From Nitrosomonas sp. (lineage in GTDB: Bacteria > Pseudomonadota > Gammaproteobacteria > Burkholderiales > Nitrosomonadaceae), in contig JAIETK010000018.1 of the NCBI GenBank assembly GCA_019745325.1, positions 1-64,000 on the forward strand: a stretch of 64,000 nucleotides of DNA, given 5' to 3'. The notes under the pieces are model-generated. The model was not told the origin of the DNA. It did no database searches and worked only from the letters and a program-made list of their open reading frames with translations. The translations under genes were made by a program, and so were the position numbers. The number at the start of each line of letters is the position of its first letter. The first letter of the stretch is position 1. This document shows, piece by piece, positions 28,853 through 36,434 of the stretch.

Positions 28853-28927
28853 GCAGGCAAGATCGGCAAATCCGGAAATTCCTTTTTTTCTTAAATTTTC
28901 CGGCAGAAGAAAATCCAAGAACCCAAT

Positions 28928-28982
28928 AACGGCGGTGCTTTCAAAGCTTCGCCGTTTTGCTGTGCGGCAAATTTTTGCCTTG
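28928..28982 (+). terminator. Hairpins between integrase unit and replication unit
   Basis: AACGGCG (28928-28934) pairs with CGCCGTT (28950-28956), with an inner GCTT/AAGC extension, and is followed by a short T run. A second small hairpin, GGCAAA/TTTGCC, follows immediately. They lie in the 198-bp gap between the integrase-linked gene and the next gene and could end the first transcript. Confidence 0.4.
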
Positions 28983-29050
28983 ATTTAATGATCGCAAGGA
29001 GAACGGTGCAATACCGCACCGAACCGAGCAGATTTTTAAAGGCAACCGCA

Positions 29051-29335
29051 ATGGAAAATACTACTGTTACACAAGCTATTAAATCAGCTTATCCAGACTC
29101 TCCCTTACAATCCCGTACACTGCTGACAGTCCGCCAATTCAGCGACAAGCACCCTGCCTTCACCCAAGGCGCAATCCGCAATCTAATTTTTTTAGCTGAA
29201 AGCCGCAAAACATCACGAGGCACAATTCAAGGCAATGGTTTGAAAATCGCCCTGGTAAGAATAGGCAGGAAATTGCTCATTGATGAAACCAAGTTTTTTC
29301 AGTGGATTGATGAGCAGCAAGAGTCCGCCAGATGA
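29051..29335 (+). CDS. Small DNA-binding protein (excisionase-like)
   Basis: A 94-residue protein starting at 29051 (MENTTVTQAIKSA), with AAAGG upstream. The central part, LLTVRQFSDKHPAFTQGAIR, then NLIFLAESRK, resembles the winged-helix or MerR-like fold of phage excisionases and AlpA-type activators. It ends with IGRKLLIDETKFFQWID, as such proteins often do. It precedes the primase genes and overlaps the next start by 4 bp. It may control excision or replication of the element. The function is inferred. Confidence 0.65.
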   Translation: MENTTVTQAIKSAYPDSPLQSRTLLTVRQFSDKHPAFTQGAIRNLIFLAESRKTSRGTIQGNGLKIALVRIGRKLLIDETKFFQWIDEQQESAR

Positions 29336-29631
29336 AAGCCTTTGCTCAGTCACTTCAAAACGTAAAAGCATATATTTGCCCCGTCGATTTTTACCGCAGC
29401 GAACTACCAGCAATGCCGCCGCCCCGTGGCAGCGGATGGCGTGATGGCGGGTTATGCCCCTTTCATTCTGACAAGCAGACTGGAAGCTTTCGAGTAAATC
29501 TTGAAACCGGTGCTTTTCTCTGCTTTTCTTGTGGTTCCAAGGGTGGAGATATTATCGCATTCATCCAACAGCGAGACGGCTTAAGCTTTCCTGATGCGCT
29601 GCAAAAATTAATTGATGAATGGGGGATATGA
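29332..29631 (+). CDS. CHC2 zinc-finger primase-like protein
   Basis: A 99-residue protein with a DnaG-type zinc finger: CPFHSDKQTGSFRV, then FLCFSCGSKGGDIIAFIQ. This is the CHC2 domain that recognises template DNA in bacterial and phage primases. Here it is a separate polypeptide. The next gene supplies the TOPRIM-like and helicase parts, and the two overlap by 4 bp, so together they probably form the replication initiation unit of the element. Confidence 0.88.
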   Translation: MKAFAQSLQNVKAYICPVDFYRSELPAMPPPRGSGWRDGGLCPFHSDKQTGSFRVNLETGAFLCFSCGSKGGDIIAFIQQRDGLSFPDALQKLIDEWGI

Positions 29632-31778
29632 TGCAAGGCATCCCTCAAACATTTAACAAAAAACCGCGCCGCTTTGTGTGGGAATATCGCAGCAATCAAG
29701 GTGAACCGATTGGTTACGTTGCCCGCTTTGATGATGGTGCAAAGAAAGAGATTGTGCCCTATTTTAAATGCATCAACGGGCACGGCTGGCAGCATGGCAG
29801 CGCAACCGAACCGCATCCACTGTTTGGATTGGATGTATTAAATCAAGCCGAATTTAAGCGTGCTGTATTCATTGTTGAAGGCGAAAAGGCCGCAGCAGCC
29901 CTGCAATCATTGGGATTGGTGGCGATTACTTCACAAGGCGGCAGCAACGCAGCGCATAAAACAGACTGGAAATCATTAAATGGGCGTGAACTCGTTTATT
30001 TGCTTCCTGACAATGATGAGGCTGGGGAAAGCTATATTAAGACCGTGGCCACAATCCTGATGAGCCTTGATAAACCGCCTGCTTTATTCATTGTGCGTTT
30101 ACCCAATCTGCCGCCCGCTGGTGATGTTGTCGACTGGATAACTTCAAAAATTGATGAAGTTTTACTGGATTGGGATGGTTATGAGCCAATACCTAAAAGT
30201 GTAATTGATAATGGAGCTTTGCTGAATGAATTTAAAGAAACAATAAAGCAGCATAGCAAACCAGTGCCCGATGAATGGAAAACTGACTCAGAACAGCCAA
30301 ACACAACCAACTGGCAAGTGCCTATCAGTCTTGAATCTGCCCAGCTTCCACCATGGCCGGATGATGTATTTCCGGGCAGCATTCAGAATTTCGTAAGCGC
30401 CTTGAGTGAATCTACTGAAACCCCGCCTGAATTATCTGCAATGATGGTGCTGGCAGCCGTCAGCGCTGCCGTTCAAGGTAAATACCGGGTGCGTGTTAAG
30501 CAGGATTACTTTGAGCCTGTGAATGTTTGGACATGCGCAGCACTTCCGCCGGGCAGCCGTAAAACAGCCGTGCAAATGGCGGCAACGGCACCGTTGACCA
30601 AATGGGAAAAAGTACAGCGTGAAGAATTAGAGCCTGCAATTAAGAAAGCGCAGGCTGATGATGCAACCATACGTGAACAAATCAGTTACTTGCGCAAACA
30701 GGCAAGCAAGGCCAAGGGCACAGAGTTTGAGCAGCTAAAGAAAGAGATTGCCGATACTGAAGCCAGTTTGCCGGAAATTCCAACTGTGCCACAGATTTGG
30801 GCGCAAGATGTCACGCCGGAAAATTTGGGTACTATCATGGCAGACAATAATGAGCGCATGGCAATCTTGAGTGATGAAGCGGGAATTTTCGACATATTGG
30901 GCGGACGGTATTCCGGCGGCATTCCAAATCTGGATTTATTTCTGCAAGGCCATGCAGGAAGCCCGGTACGGGTAAACCGTGGCAGCCGCCCGCCTGTGTT
31001 TATGCAATCGCCTTCTCTAACCTTCGGATTATCGCCCCAACCGGAAGTATTGCGCGGATTGACAGAAAAGCCCAGCTTTCGAGGCCGTGGATTATTAGGG
31101 CGTTTCCTGTATGTGTTGCCGCCTTCAAATTTAGGCTATCGTAAACTTAATGCAAATCCAATATTTCCAGATTATAGCGCCCGTTATGATGGGATTTTAA
31201 CCGGCATACTCAATCAGGAAATGGCAACCGACAACGAAGACGAACCATGCCCGCATATCCTGAAAATCAAGGATGATGTTTTGCAAACTTGGCAAAATTA
31301 TGCTCTTAAAGTTGAAGCCGGTATGCGCGAAGGCGGTACCTATGCACACTTGACTGATTGGGCTGGGAAATTACCGGGTGCAGTCATACGGATTGCAGCC
31401 TTGCTTCACATTGCGCGACACGCACTTGTAAATCCATGGGAAAAGGAAATCAGTATTGAAGATATGAATGCAGCACTGCGCATGACTGATGTATTAAGCG
31501 TTCATGCTTTGGCTGTATTTGATCTGATGGGTGCAGATCCAGCCCTTGACGGTGCCCGCGTAGTATTGCGATGGATTGAACGCGAAGGAAAGCCGGAATT
31601 TACTTTTCGAGATTGCCACTATGCACACAAAACACGATACAAAAGAACCGCAGATATAGAGCCAGCCATTGATGTTTTGATAGAACGTTATCTTATACGG
31701 CCAAGGGTGGCAAAAGTGGCACATAGACCCAGCCGAATATTTGAAGTGAATCCGGTCATTCTGAAAGGTTCGTTATGA
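29628..31778 (+). CDS. Primase/helicase-like protein with DUF3987 domain
   Basis: A protein of about 716 residues. The N-terminal quarter has a TOPRIM-like segment (FIVEGEKAAAALQSLGLVAI, followed by VYLLPDNDEAGESY) typical of mobile-element primases. The rest resembles DUF3987, found with primase modules on integrative elements. It contains a helical insert (about 320-380) and a segment reading MAILSDEAGIFDILGGRYSG. I set the start at 29628, where ATGA overlaps the upstream stop after a GGGGG ribosome binding site; 29631 is equally possible. It should replicate the excised element. Confidence 0.82.
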   Translation: MMQGIPQTFNKKPRRFVWEYRSNQGEPIGYVARFDDGAKKEIVPYFKCINGHGWQHGSATEPHPLFGLDVLNQAEFKRAVFIVEGEKAAAALQSLGLVAITSQGGSNAAHKTDWKSLNGRELVYLLPDNDEAGESYIKTVATILMSLDKPPALFIVRLPNLPPAGDVVDWITSKIDEVLLDWDGYEPIPKSVIDNGALLNEFKETIKQHSKPVPDEWKTDSEQPNTTNWQVPISLESAQLPPWPDDVFPGSIQNFVSALSESTETPPELSAMMVLAAVSAAVQGKYRVRVKQDYFEPVNVWTCAALPPGSRKTAVQMAATAPLTKWEKVQREELEPAIKKAQADDATIREQISYLRKQASKAKGTEFEQLKKEIADTEASLPEIPTVPQIWAQDVTPENLGTIMADNNERMAILSDEAGIFDILGGRYSGGIPNLDLFLQGHAGSPVRVNRGSRPPVFMQSPSLTFGLSPQPEVLRGLTEKPSFRGRGLLGRFLYVLPPSNLGYRKLNANPIFPDYSARYDGILTGILNQEMATDNEDEPCPHILKIKDDVLQTWQNYALKVEAGMREGGTYAHLTDWAGKLPGAVIRIAALLHIARHALVNPWEKEISIEDMNAALRMTDVLSVHALAVFDLMGADPALDGARVVLRWIEREGKPEFTFRDCHYAHKTRYKRTADIEPAIDVLIERYLIRPRVAKVAHRPSRIFEVNPVILKGSL

Positions 31779-31783
31779 ATACC

Positions 31784-31801
31784 CTTTTGTGGCTTTTGTG
31801 G
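31784..31801 (+). repeat. 18-bp CTTTTGTGG tandem motif, copy 1
   Basis: CTTTTGTGGCTTTTGTGG lies 5 bp after the primase stop and is itself a tandem of a 9-mer. A near copy lies at 34954-34971, and both are followed by a similar GGTCAA-TTTCTA stretch. The same 18-mer in reverse orientation falls inside the integrase gene (27937-27954), where it codes for a Pro/Lys/Gln stretch and may be coincidental. It could be iterons for element replication. The following bases to 32006 are AT-rich with no gene seen. Confidence 0.45.
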
Positions 31802-32006
31802 TCAAGTTTCTATACATAGCAAAAGAAAAATATCATTGGTTATTTATTTTTATAATTCAGTTTATTTTGCTTATCTGAGTCTGCAATTTACAAGGTACTT
31901 CTAGGAGTATTAGCGGTGAGCGTAATTCTATGCTCAATTTGATTTTAGAAATCCAAAATCTAAAATGGGGTTACACAGTTACAACAAATAATGAAGTAAA
32001 TTAATT

Positions 32007-32537
32007 ATGAAGATCATTGAATTAGCAAAGCAGCTTAGTATATCCCGACAAGTATTGCACCGCCACATAAAACGAGGCTGCCCTATTGATAGTTTAGAAG
32101 CAGCCATTGCATGGAGGAAACGTAACCTTGATTTAACTCAGACAAAAGGATGGAGAATTGATGGAAACTCAGGTGTCAAATGTAAACCAGTACAGGTTAA
32201 CAAAAATACTTCTGAGATCGACGAATCCATATTGAATCAGTTTGACCGTGAAGCTGAGAACAAGATTATTAGCAAAGTATTAACTGATATGGTGCCAGAG
32301 TTATGGTTCAGTCAGATAGGCCGGTTAGGTAGGGCACTATTAGATAATGGCGTTAATGTACCGGCAGAGAAACTAATCGAGATACAAAATGCGCTTTTCA
32401 TGATGTGGATGATTGAAGTTGATGATTATCTTCAAGCCGAATCCCGCTATAAAATCCCATTTAGTTTAGCCATTCATCCCGGTGATAAAGCCTACCCTTC
32501 TTTAATTCAATCGCTTAACAAAATACTAAGCAAATAA
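32007..32537 (+). CDS. Helix-turn-helix protein of unknown role
   Basis: A 176-residue protein whose N-terminus (MKIIELAKQLSISRQVLHRH, continuing IKRGCP) is a helix-turn-helix like those of phage small terminase subunits or repressors. The C-terminal two thirds are helical and unfamiliar (LWFSQIGRLGRALLDNGVNV). No large terminase gene is present, so a packaging role is unsupported unless it acts with a helper phage. A regulatory role in the element is equally possible. Confidence 0.65.
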   Translation: MKIIELAKQLSISRQVLHRHIKRGCPIDSLEAAIAWRKRNLDLTQTKGWRIDGNSGVKCKPVQVNKNTSEIDESILNQFDREAENKIISKVLTDMVPELWFSQIGRLGRALLDNGVNVPAEKLIEIQNALFMMWMIEVDDYLQAESRYKIPFSLAIHPGDKAYPSLIQSLNKILSK

Positions 32538-32589
32538 AATAGAGTAGGGTTTGTATTATGTAAAATAAGAAAAATAAAGAACAATATAA

Positions 32590-32823
32590 TCAATAAGTTG
32601 AAAAATTGGCTTCTCGGTAGCTTTCAAACCTCTTTTCTGCATGCTCACAGTGCTGTTTGCTAAGCGTCCGGCATAGTAAGCGCAAATACTCTACATCAAC
32701 GCCTGATTTAATCAGGCGTTTTTTTTCCTTCAGAACATACCGATAATAGCGGCGCTTAGTCACCGTGTTGCGTGTGTATCGGATATGCCAGTAAAAATTA
32801 CGCAGTCTGGAAAAGTCAGCCAT
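32590..32823 (-). CDS. Small basic hypothetical protein
   Basis: A 77-residue protein rich in Arg, Lys and Tyr (FYWHIRYTRNTVTKRRYYRY). It has no membrane segment. No clear ribosome binding site precedes the ATG at 32823. It lies on the opposite strand to the replication genes and 16 bp downstream of the DUF5677-like gene, in the same direction. I do not recognise it with certainty. Its composition suggests nucleic acid binding. Confidence 0.5.
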   Translation of the reverse strand: MADFSRLRNFYWHIRYTRNTVTKRRYYRYVLKEKKRLIKSGVDVEYLRLLCRTLSKQHCEHAEKRFESYREANFSTY

Positions 32824-32839
32824 GACAAACTGTATAAGT

Positions 32840-33466
32840 TCAACTCACATCCGGAAATTCTTCAGCAACAAGAGCCATAGTGATTTTCATAAAATCTATT
32901 GCATTTTTTAGTAGTTGAAGAACCTCATATTCTTCACACCGTCTAGTAGCTGATAAATAAGTGGAATGCGCATAGCTTAATGAAACAATCCTATAAACAG
33001 AATCATAAAAATCACCAACCTCTGAGGCTTTAGCAGCGTTGTAAATCTTATGCCCCAAATTAGCAATAGGGAAGTTCTCATAATGTTTGACGGCATTCAA
33101 CAGATTATCTCTATTTTCTGGTGTAAGGGGTTTGTATTCATGCGCCTTCAATCCCTTATTTAATTCATTAATTGCTTTTTGAATTGCTAAGTCAGAAGAA
33201 TTCTTGATTTTATCTAAAAAATCATCACTCCTAATTAGCGCAAAAATATTGAAAAAATGCTCCATAGATAACCTGTAGACAAGAAAAGCCTCATTGTGGA
33301 AATGGCCTTCCAAAAGTAAGGCTATCGATTTGTTGTTTTGAATAAACAATTGCCAGAACGAGAGCGACAGGTTCTTCTTTTCCTCTAATTCACTTCTTTG
33401 TATGCTTCGAAGCGTCTTATCCGCATCTTCAGCGAGCTTCTTCAGCTCAGAAATCTTATTATTCAT
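32840..33466 (-). CDS. DUF5677-like helical protein
   Basis: A protein of about 208 residues, mostly helical, that resembles the DUF5677 group (LLEGHFHNEAFLVYRLSMEH). This group often occurs in accessory and defence-type loci. The start at 33466 follows GGGAGA, a good ribosome binding site; a longer frame to 33493 lacks one. There is no signal peptide or membrane helix. The gene lies with a CxxC/HNH-like gene in the same orientation in the AT-rich cargo of the element. A phage-defence role is a guess from context. Confidence 0.6.
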   Translation of the reverse strand: MNNKISELKKLAEDADKTLRSIQRSELEEKKNLSLSFWQLFIQNNKSIALLLEGHFHNEAFLVYRLSMEHFFNIFALIRSDDFLDKIKNSSDLAIQKAINELNKGLKAHEYKPLTPENRDNLLNAVKHYENFPIANLGHKIYNAAKASEVGDFYDSVYRIVSLSYAHSTYLSATRRCEEYEVLQLLKNAIDFMKITMALVAEEFPDVS

Positions 33467-33610
33467 AAACTCTCCCAAAGGGTAAGATGTCATTCAGCCT
33501 AACGTGCCCGTTCTAGCGTGAAAGCATGTTGGCGTGACTTTTGCGTCTTTTGCAAAAGGCATAACGATATACTTTAGTCGCTCAAGAACGGTTTGTTATG
33601 TTCCATTTGT

Positions 33611-34339
33611 TTATTTAAAAATATGGTTGGAACTAAGGTTGTGAATTGGCGCAAATTTACTAAACCGAAGTTTTTTTGTTACGTCAGATGGCTGCCAAAC
33701 GTTCCGTAAAATTGCAGTATACTCAGGTTTATACGAAAAACTGATATCAACAAAAACCTCCTTAACAATGTATTGCCAGTTAGCAAAATGAAGAAATGGA
33801 TCCGCACTGATTTTCACGGATTCGATAGGAGAAATCTGAACAATGTTCTTTCCTCGCACTTTTTGCAGATACCCAATTCCGATATATACCTTTGGATGTT
33901 CTGAGTGATTTAAGATTGCTTGCGAAAATGGTTCTATTGGAATCGGTATTTTGTGTTCAATGATAAGGCAGCCAAATATCTTAACGAAAAATAAGTGAAC
34001 ATAGAGCATTGCTTCTTTCGTTCGGCCAGGGAACACTTTATGCAGAGGCAAGCTATCATTCAGGCGCAAACGATTCGTATTTTCTTGCAAGTAAGCCGAA
34101 AGCTGCTCCCATGCTTGATCAAAAGGTTGAGTTCGTGTCGTGTTGCAGTGCTGGCAAATCTTTGCCGTAGACTTAAAGCGATCCGAATCCAGACTGTTGA
34201 TTTTTACCCACTTATTATATTTAGTCTTGGTATAAATTGGCTTCCCCAGAGAAACATTAGGAAACACCAAGCCTAGGTCTGATTTTTTAGTCCTATGCTC
34301 ACCAGAGTCCGCATTCTGTCCGCAAATCCAGCAGTTCAT
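33611..34339 (-). CDS. HNH-endonuclease-like zinc protein
   Basis: A 242-residue protein that starts MNCWICGQNADSGEHRTKKS, with a CxxC pair and a histidine. A second pair follows in ICQHCNTTRTQPFDQAWEQL. This CxxC-H-CxxC-N pattern fits a zinc-bound HNH-type nuclease or related treble-clef domain, although the full catalytic set is not certain. The C-terminal half is unfamiliar. It lies upstream of the DUF5677-like gene on the same strand (144 bp apart). The two could form a two-gene cargo module. Confidence 0.6.
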   Translation of the reverse strand: MNCWICGQNADSGEHRTKKSDLGLVFPNVSLGKPIYTKTKYNKWVKINSLDSDRFKSTAKICQHCNTTRTQPFDQAWEQLSAYLQENTNRLRLNDSLPLHKVFPGRTKEAMLYVHLFFVKIFGCLIIEHKIPIPIEPFSQAILNHSEHPKVYIGIGYLQKVRGKNIVQISPIESVKISADPFLHFANWQYIVKEVFVDISFSYKPEYTAILRNVWQPSDVTKKLRFSKFAPIHNLSSNHIFK

Positions 34340-34595
34340 TTCAGTTCAGAGAGAACATAACAACTTACTATATAGTTTCAATAAACCACCGTAATAAAAA
34401 CGCAAATGATCAAACTAAAGAATTTTCATTTATGATATTATTTTTGTGTTGAGTGTGTTTAGGCCGATGGGGGTAGTAGGTGGGGAATTTACAAATCCCG
34501 TGACGTTTGTTTCTATAGCTCCTCTACTAATTTTGTTAAGGTACGTAAGCATTTGTATAATTTCATCGGAAGATGTTAACAAAAAGGAGATAACT

Positions 34596-34700
34596 ATGGC
34601 TAAAACATTAACTACTCGAATTCGAGTTTTCATAAGCGCTCTATTTGAATCATCATGGGCTATAGGAATTGGTAGCGTTGTTGCACACCTATCGACCTAA
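34596..34700 (+). CDS. 34-residue small protein with strong ribosome binding site
   Basis: The peptide begins MAKTLTTRIRVFISAL and ends VVAHLST. An excellent AAGGAG (34584-34589) sits 6 nt before the ATG. The N-terminal part is basic and the middle is hydrophobic and amphipathic. A longer frame opens at a GTG at 34446 but lacks a ribosome binding site. It may be a membrane-active peptide or toxin-like small protein. No antisense RNA or antitoxin was identified. Confidence 0.4.
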   Translation: MAKTLTTRIRVFISALFESSWAIGIGSVVAHLST

Positions 34701-34953
34701 ATACATTCACTAAGTTTTCTTTCGATTCCAACTATACTGCACCGTCAGTTCACAAGATTCTCTCGGAACTACAATTCTTTCCATCGACAGCCAAATGCGT
34801 TCAGCAAAATGAAGAAGTCAGAATTAAGTTAATCCGTGCCAGGGATCGGGCAGCATGCCCGCTTTGCGGTCATACCCTTCGCGCCGGTCGGTGGTACACC
34901 CTCTTGATTGTCCAAACAGATCACATGAAAGCTAAATTGCCTAATTTTTGGCT

Positions 34954-34971
34954 CTTTTGTGGTTTTTGTGG
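34954..34971 (+). repeat. 18-bp CTTTTGTGG tandem motif, copy 2
   Basis: CTTTTGTGGTTTTTGTGG differs by one base from the copy at 31784-31801. It is also followed by GTCAATTTCTACA, close to the sequence after copy 1. Confidence 0.45.
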
Positions 34972-35115
34972 TCAATTTCTACAGGTTAGAATTACCGCAA
35001 CAACTGATAGCGCAATTCAGAAGCTCTCTATTTTTATTCAATAAGATATAAACAACAACGGATGATGCAACTCAGATGTTGTTAACAATCCACAACTTTA
35101 AATAGAAAAACAAGA

Positions 35116-35180
35116 TGCCCCATAGCCGCAAATTGTGGGGCAATTACCCCATAGATATTTAGCGGGGCACTAGTGGGACA
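35116..35180. repeat. Candidate integrase arm-type sites, right end
   Basis: GTGGGGCA (35135-35142), GCGGGGCA (35162-35169) and GTGGGACA (35173-35180) are direct repeats, the last two 11 bp apart. TGCCCC at 35116-35121 is inverted. They mirror the left-end pairs. Confidence 0.48.
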
Positions 35181-35296
35181 CTCACAGATAAAAAACTAGC
35201 AAAAAGCACAATAAGCAGGAATACGAGTAATGAATTAACTATCTGATAAAATTGCTTTAGATTGTTGTGGTTTATTACAAGTGATTGATATGAAAA

Positions 35297-35343
35297 GATT
35301 TGTAATCAGAAGGTCCCGAGTTCGATTCTTGGTGTCGGCACCA
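35297..35343. repeat. attR (47-bp direct repeat)
   Basis: An exact copy of the 3' 47 bp of tRNA-Thr (26755-26801), ending GTCGGCACCA. It marks the right boundary of the integrative element. Confidence 0.92.
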
Positions 35344-35517
35344 AATAATTCAATGTGTTGCGCAAAGCTATTAGAGGCAGTTTAAGATCTGAGTCACCAT
35401 TAAGTCACTGCGGTGAATAGAAATAGGTATTAGGTGAAAGTGTTTTTGTAAATACTTTATCGTGAGTTATCCGCAAGAATCGCTAGTGTTCTTTACAATA
35501 TTTGGGAAAATTCTAGT

Positions 35518-36158
35518 ATGCATAAACCCACTCGCTTGATCTTATTAACACGCCAGGATAACGGTGGCTCTATCAAACCTGGATTTGGAAGTTAATACAG
35601 TTGGCGAAACGGCTTAGAGTGAGCCGATACAACGTTTGTGTTTTAATGAAACGTGCATTACACAGGGAATTTATTCCCCGTAACGTACCAACCAGCGATT
35701 TAAGGTGCTTCAAAGCGGCCTGAAAAGCTTAGCCAAAGTTGAGCAATCCTTTCAGGAGTGCTTATAAAACAAGGCGCAGCGATATTACGATTCTTACTCA
35801 GGCGAGCTCGTTCTATACCAAGCGGTTCCCTTAGTTGTTAAGACAAACAGCGAGAGAGCCCCACGAATACAAGTTTGTCGTCATCGATAATCGCTCAAGG
35901 TAGTTATAGCCTAGATTCTGATGGATAGCACACCCAATACAGCGCCGCACACTTATTCATAGAAACGATTATTGACCCATGTCGTTATCTAAGTCTATTC
36001 GATAACTGCAACGAAGATAAAGAGACCCAACTATATTTTCATCAAAGCTTGCAGGCTTCACGGTAGCAGCCAGAAGCATATCCCTCAATTACCCTAAGAA
36101 TAACAGTAAAGTCGAACGGGTCACTCGTACTCTCATGGATATATGGCGCAACAAATAA
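35518..36158 (+). pseudogene. Decayed IS481-type transposase
   Basis: There is no open frame, but fragments in shifting frames resemble an IS481-family transposase in the right order. A start-like MHKPTRLIL occurs at 35518. YDSYSGELVLY follows near 35790 (compare the RPGELIHID motif). YKFVVIDNRS follows near 35870. KNNSKVERVTRTLMDIW near 36100 corresponds to the C-terminal NGKVERF-RTLMDEW of the family. Many stops and frameshifts interrupt it. No inverted repeats were identified. It lies between attR and the injection-system operon. Confidence 0.55.
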
Positions 36159-36434
36159 GTTGTAAAGAAAGTGTTGACATCCGAACTCAACTTTTCGGTT
36201 TCATCAACTTCTAGAATACTGTCAAATTCTCATGAGAGTTTGAGAAATAACACTCTCTTTAAATTACTCATTGCTGCTTCAATCAATTTATCCGCAGACA
36301 ATCTCGAGATTTCTTATAAATAATCTTCTTGACATTGTAGCTCTAGCGATATCAAAGTATCATGTGATAACTATAAGTTACTGTTCTAAGTGCAGAGTGA
36401 TTTAGTTTGATTCCTACCTGAAAAGGAAAGCATT
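36159..36434 (+). promoter_or_regulatory. Upstream region of the injection-system operon
   Basis: This AT-rich 276-bp gap should hold the operon promoter. TTGACA occurs twice, near 36174 and near 36332. Neither has a convincing -10 at 16-18 bp; the second has TATCAA after 15 bp. AAAGGAA upstream of 36435 is the ribosome binding site of the ATPase gene. No gene is seen. Confidence 0.35.

Larger units (their letters stand above)
34701..35296. other. Noncoding right part of the integrative element
   Basis: There is no complete gene. A frame from about 34688 to 35043 is open and includes CPLCGH and FCGFCG but has no start codon until very late; it may be a gene relic. The second 18-bp CTTTTGTGG motif and the right-end repeats lie here. 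Confidence 0.5.
26755..35343 (+). mobile_element. Integrative element inserted in tRNA-Thr
   Basis: An 8.6-kb element bounded by exact 47-bp direct repeats of the tRNA 3' end. It has an integrase next to the tRNA, a small helix-turn-helix protein, primase-type replication genes and variable cargo. No capsid, tail or conjugation genes are visible. The layout is that of a satellite-like integrative element or a stripped genomic island. Base composition is more AT-rich than the flanking chromosome, mainly in the cargo (32.5-35.3 kb). Confidence 0.9.

Noticed and set aside
34688..35043. Open frame with CPLCGH and FCGFCG
   Set aside because: It has no start codon before the cysteine motifs and no recognised family; at most a gene relic.
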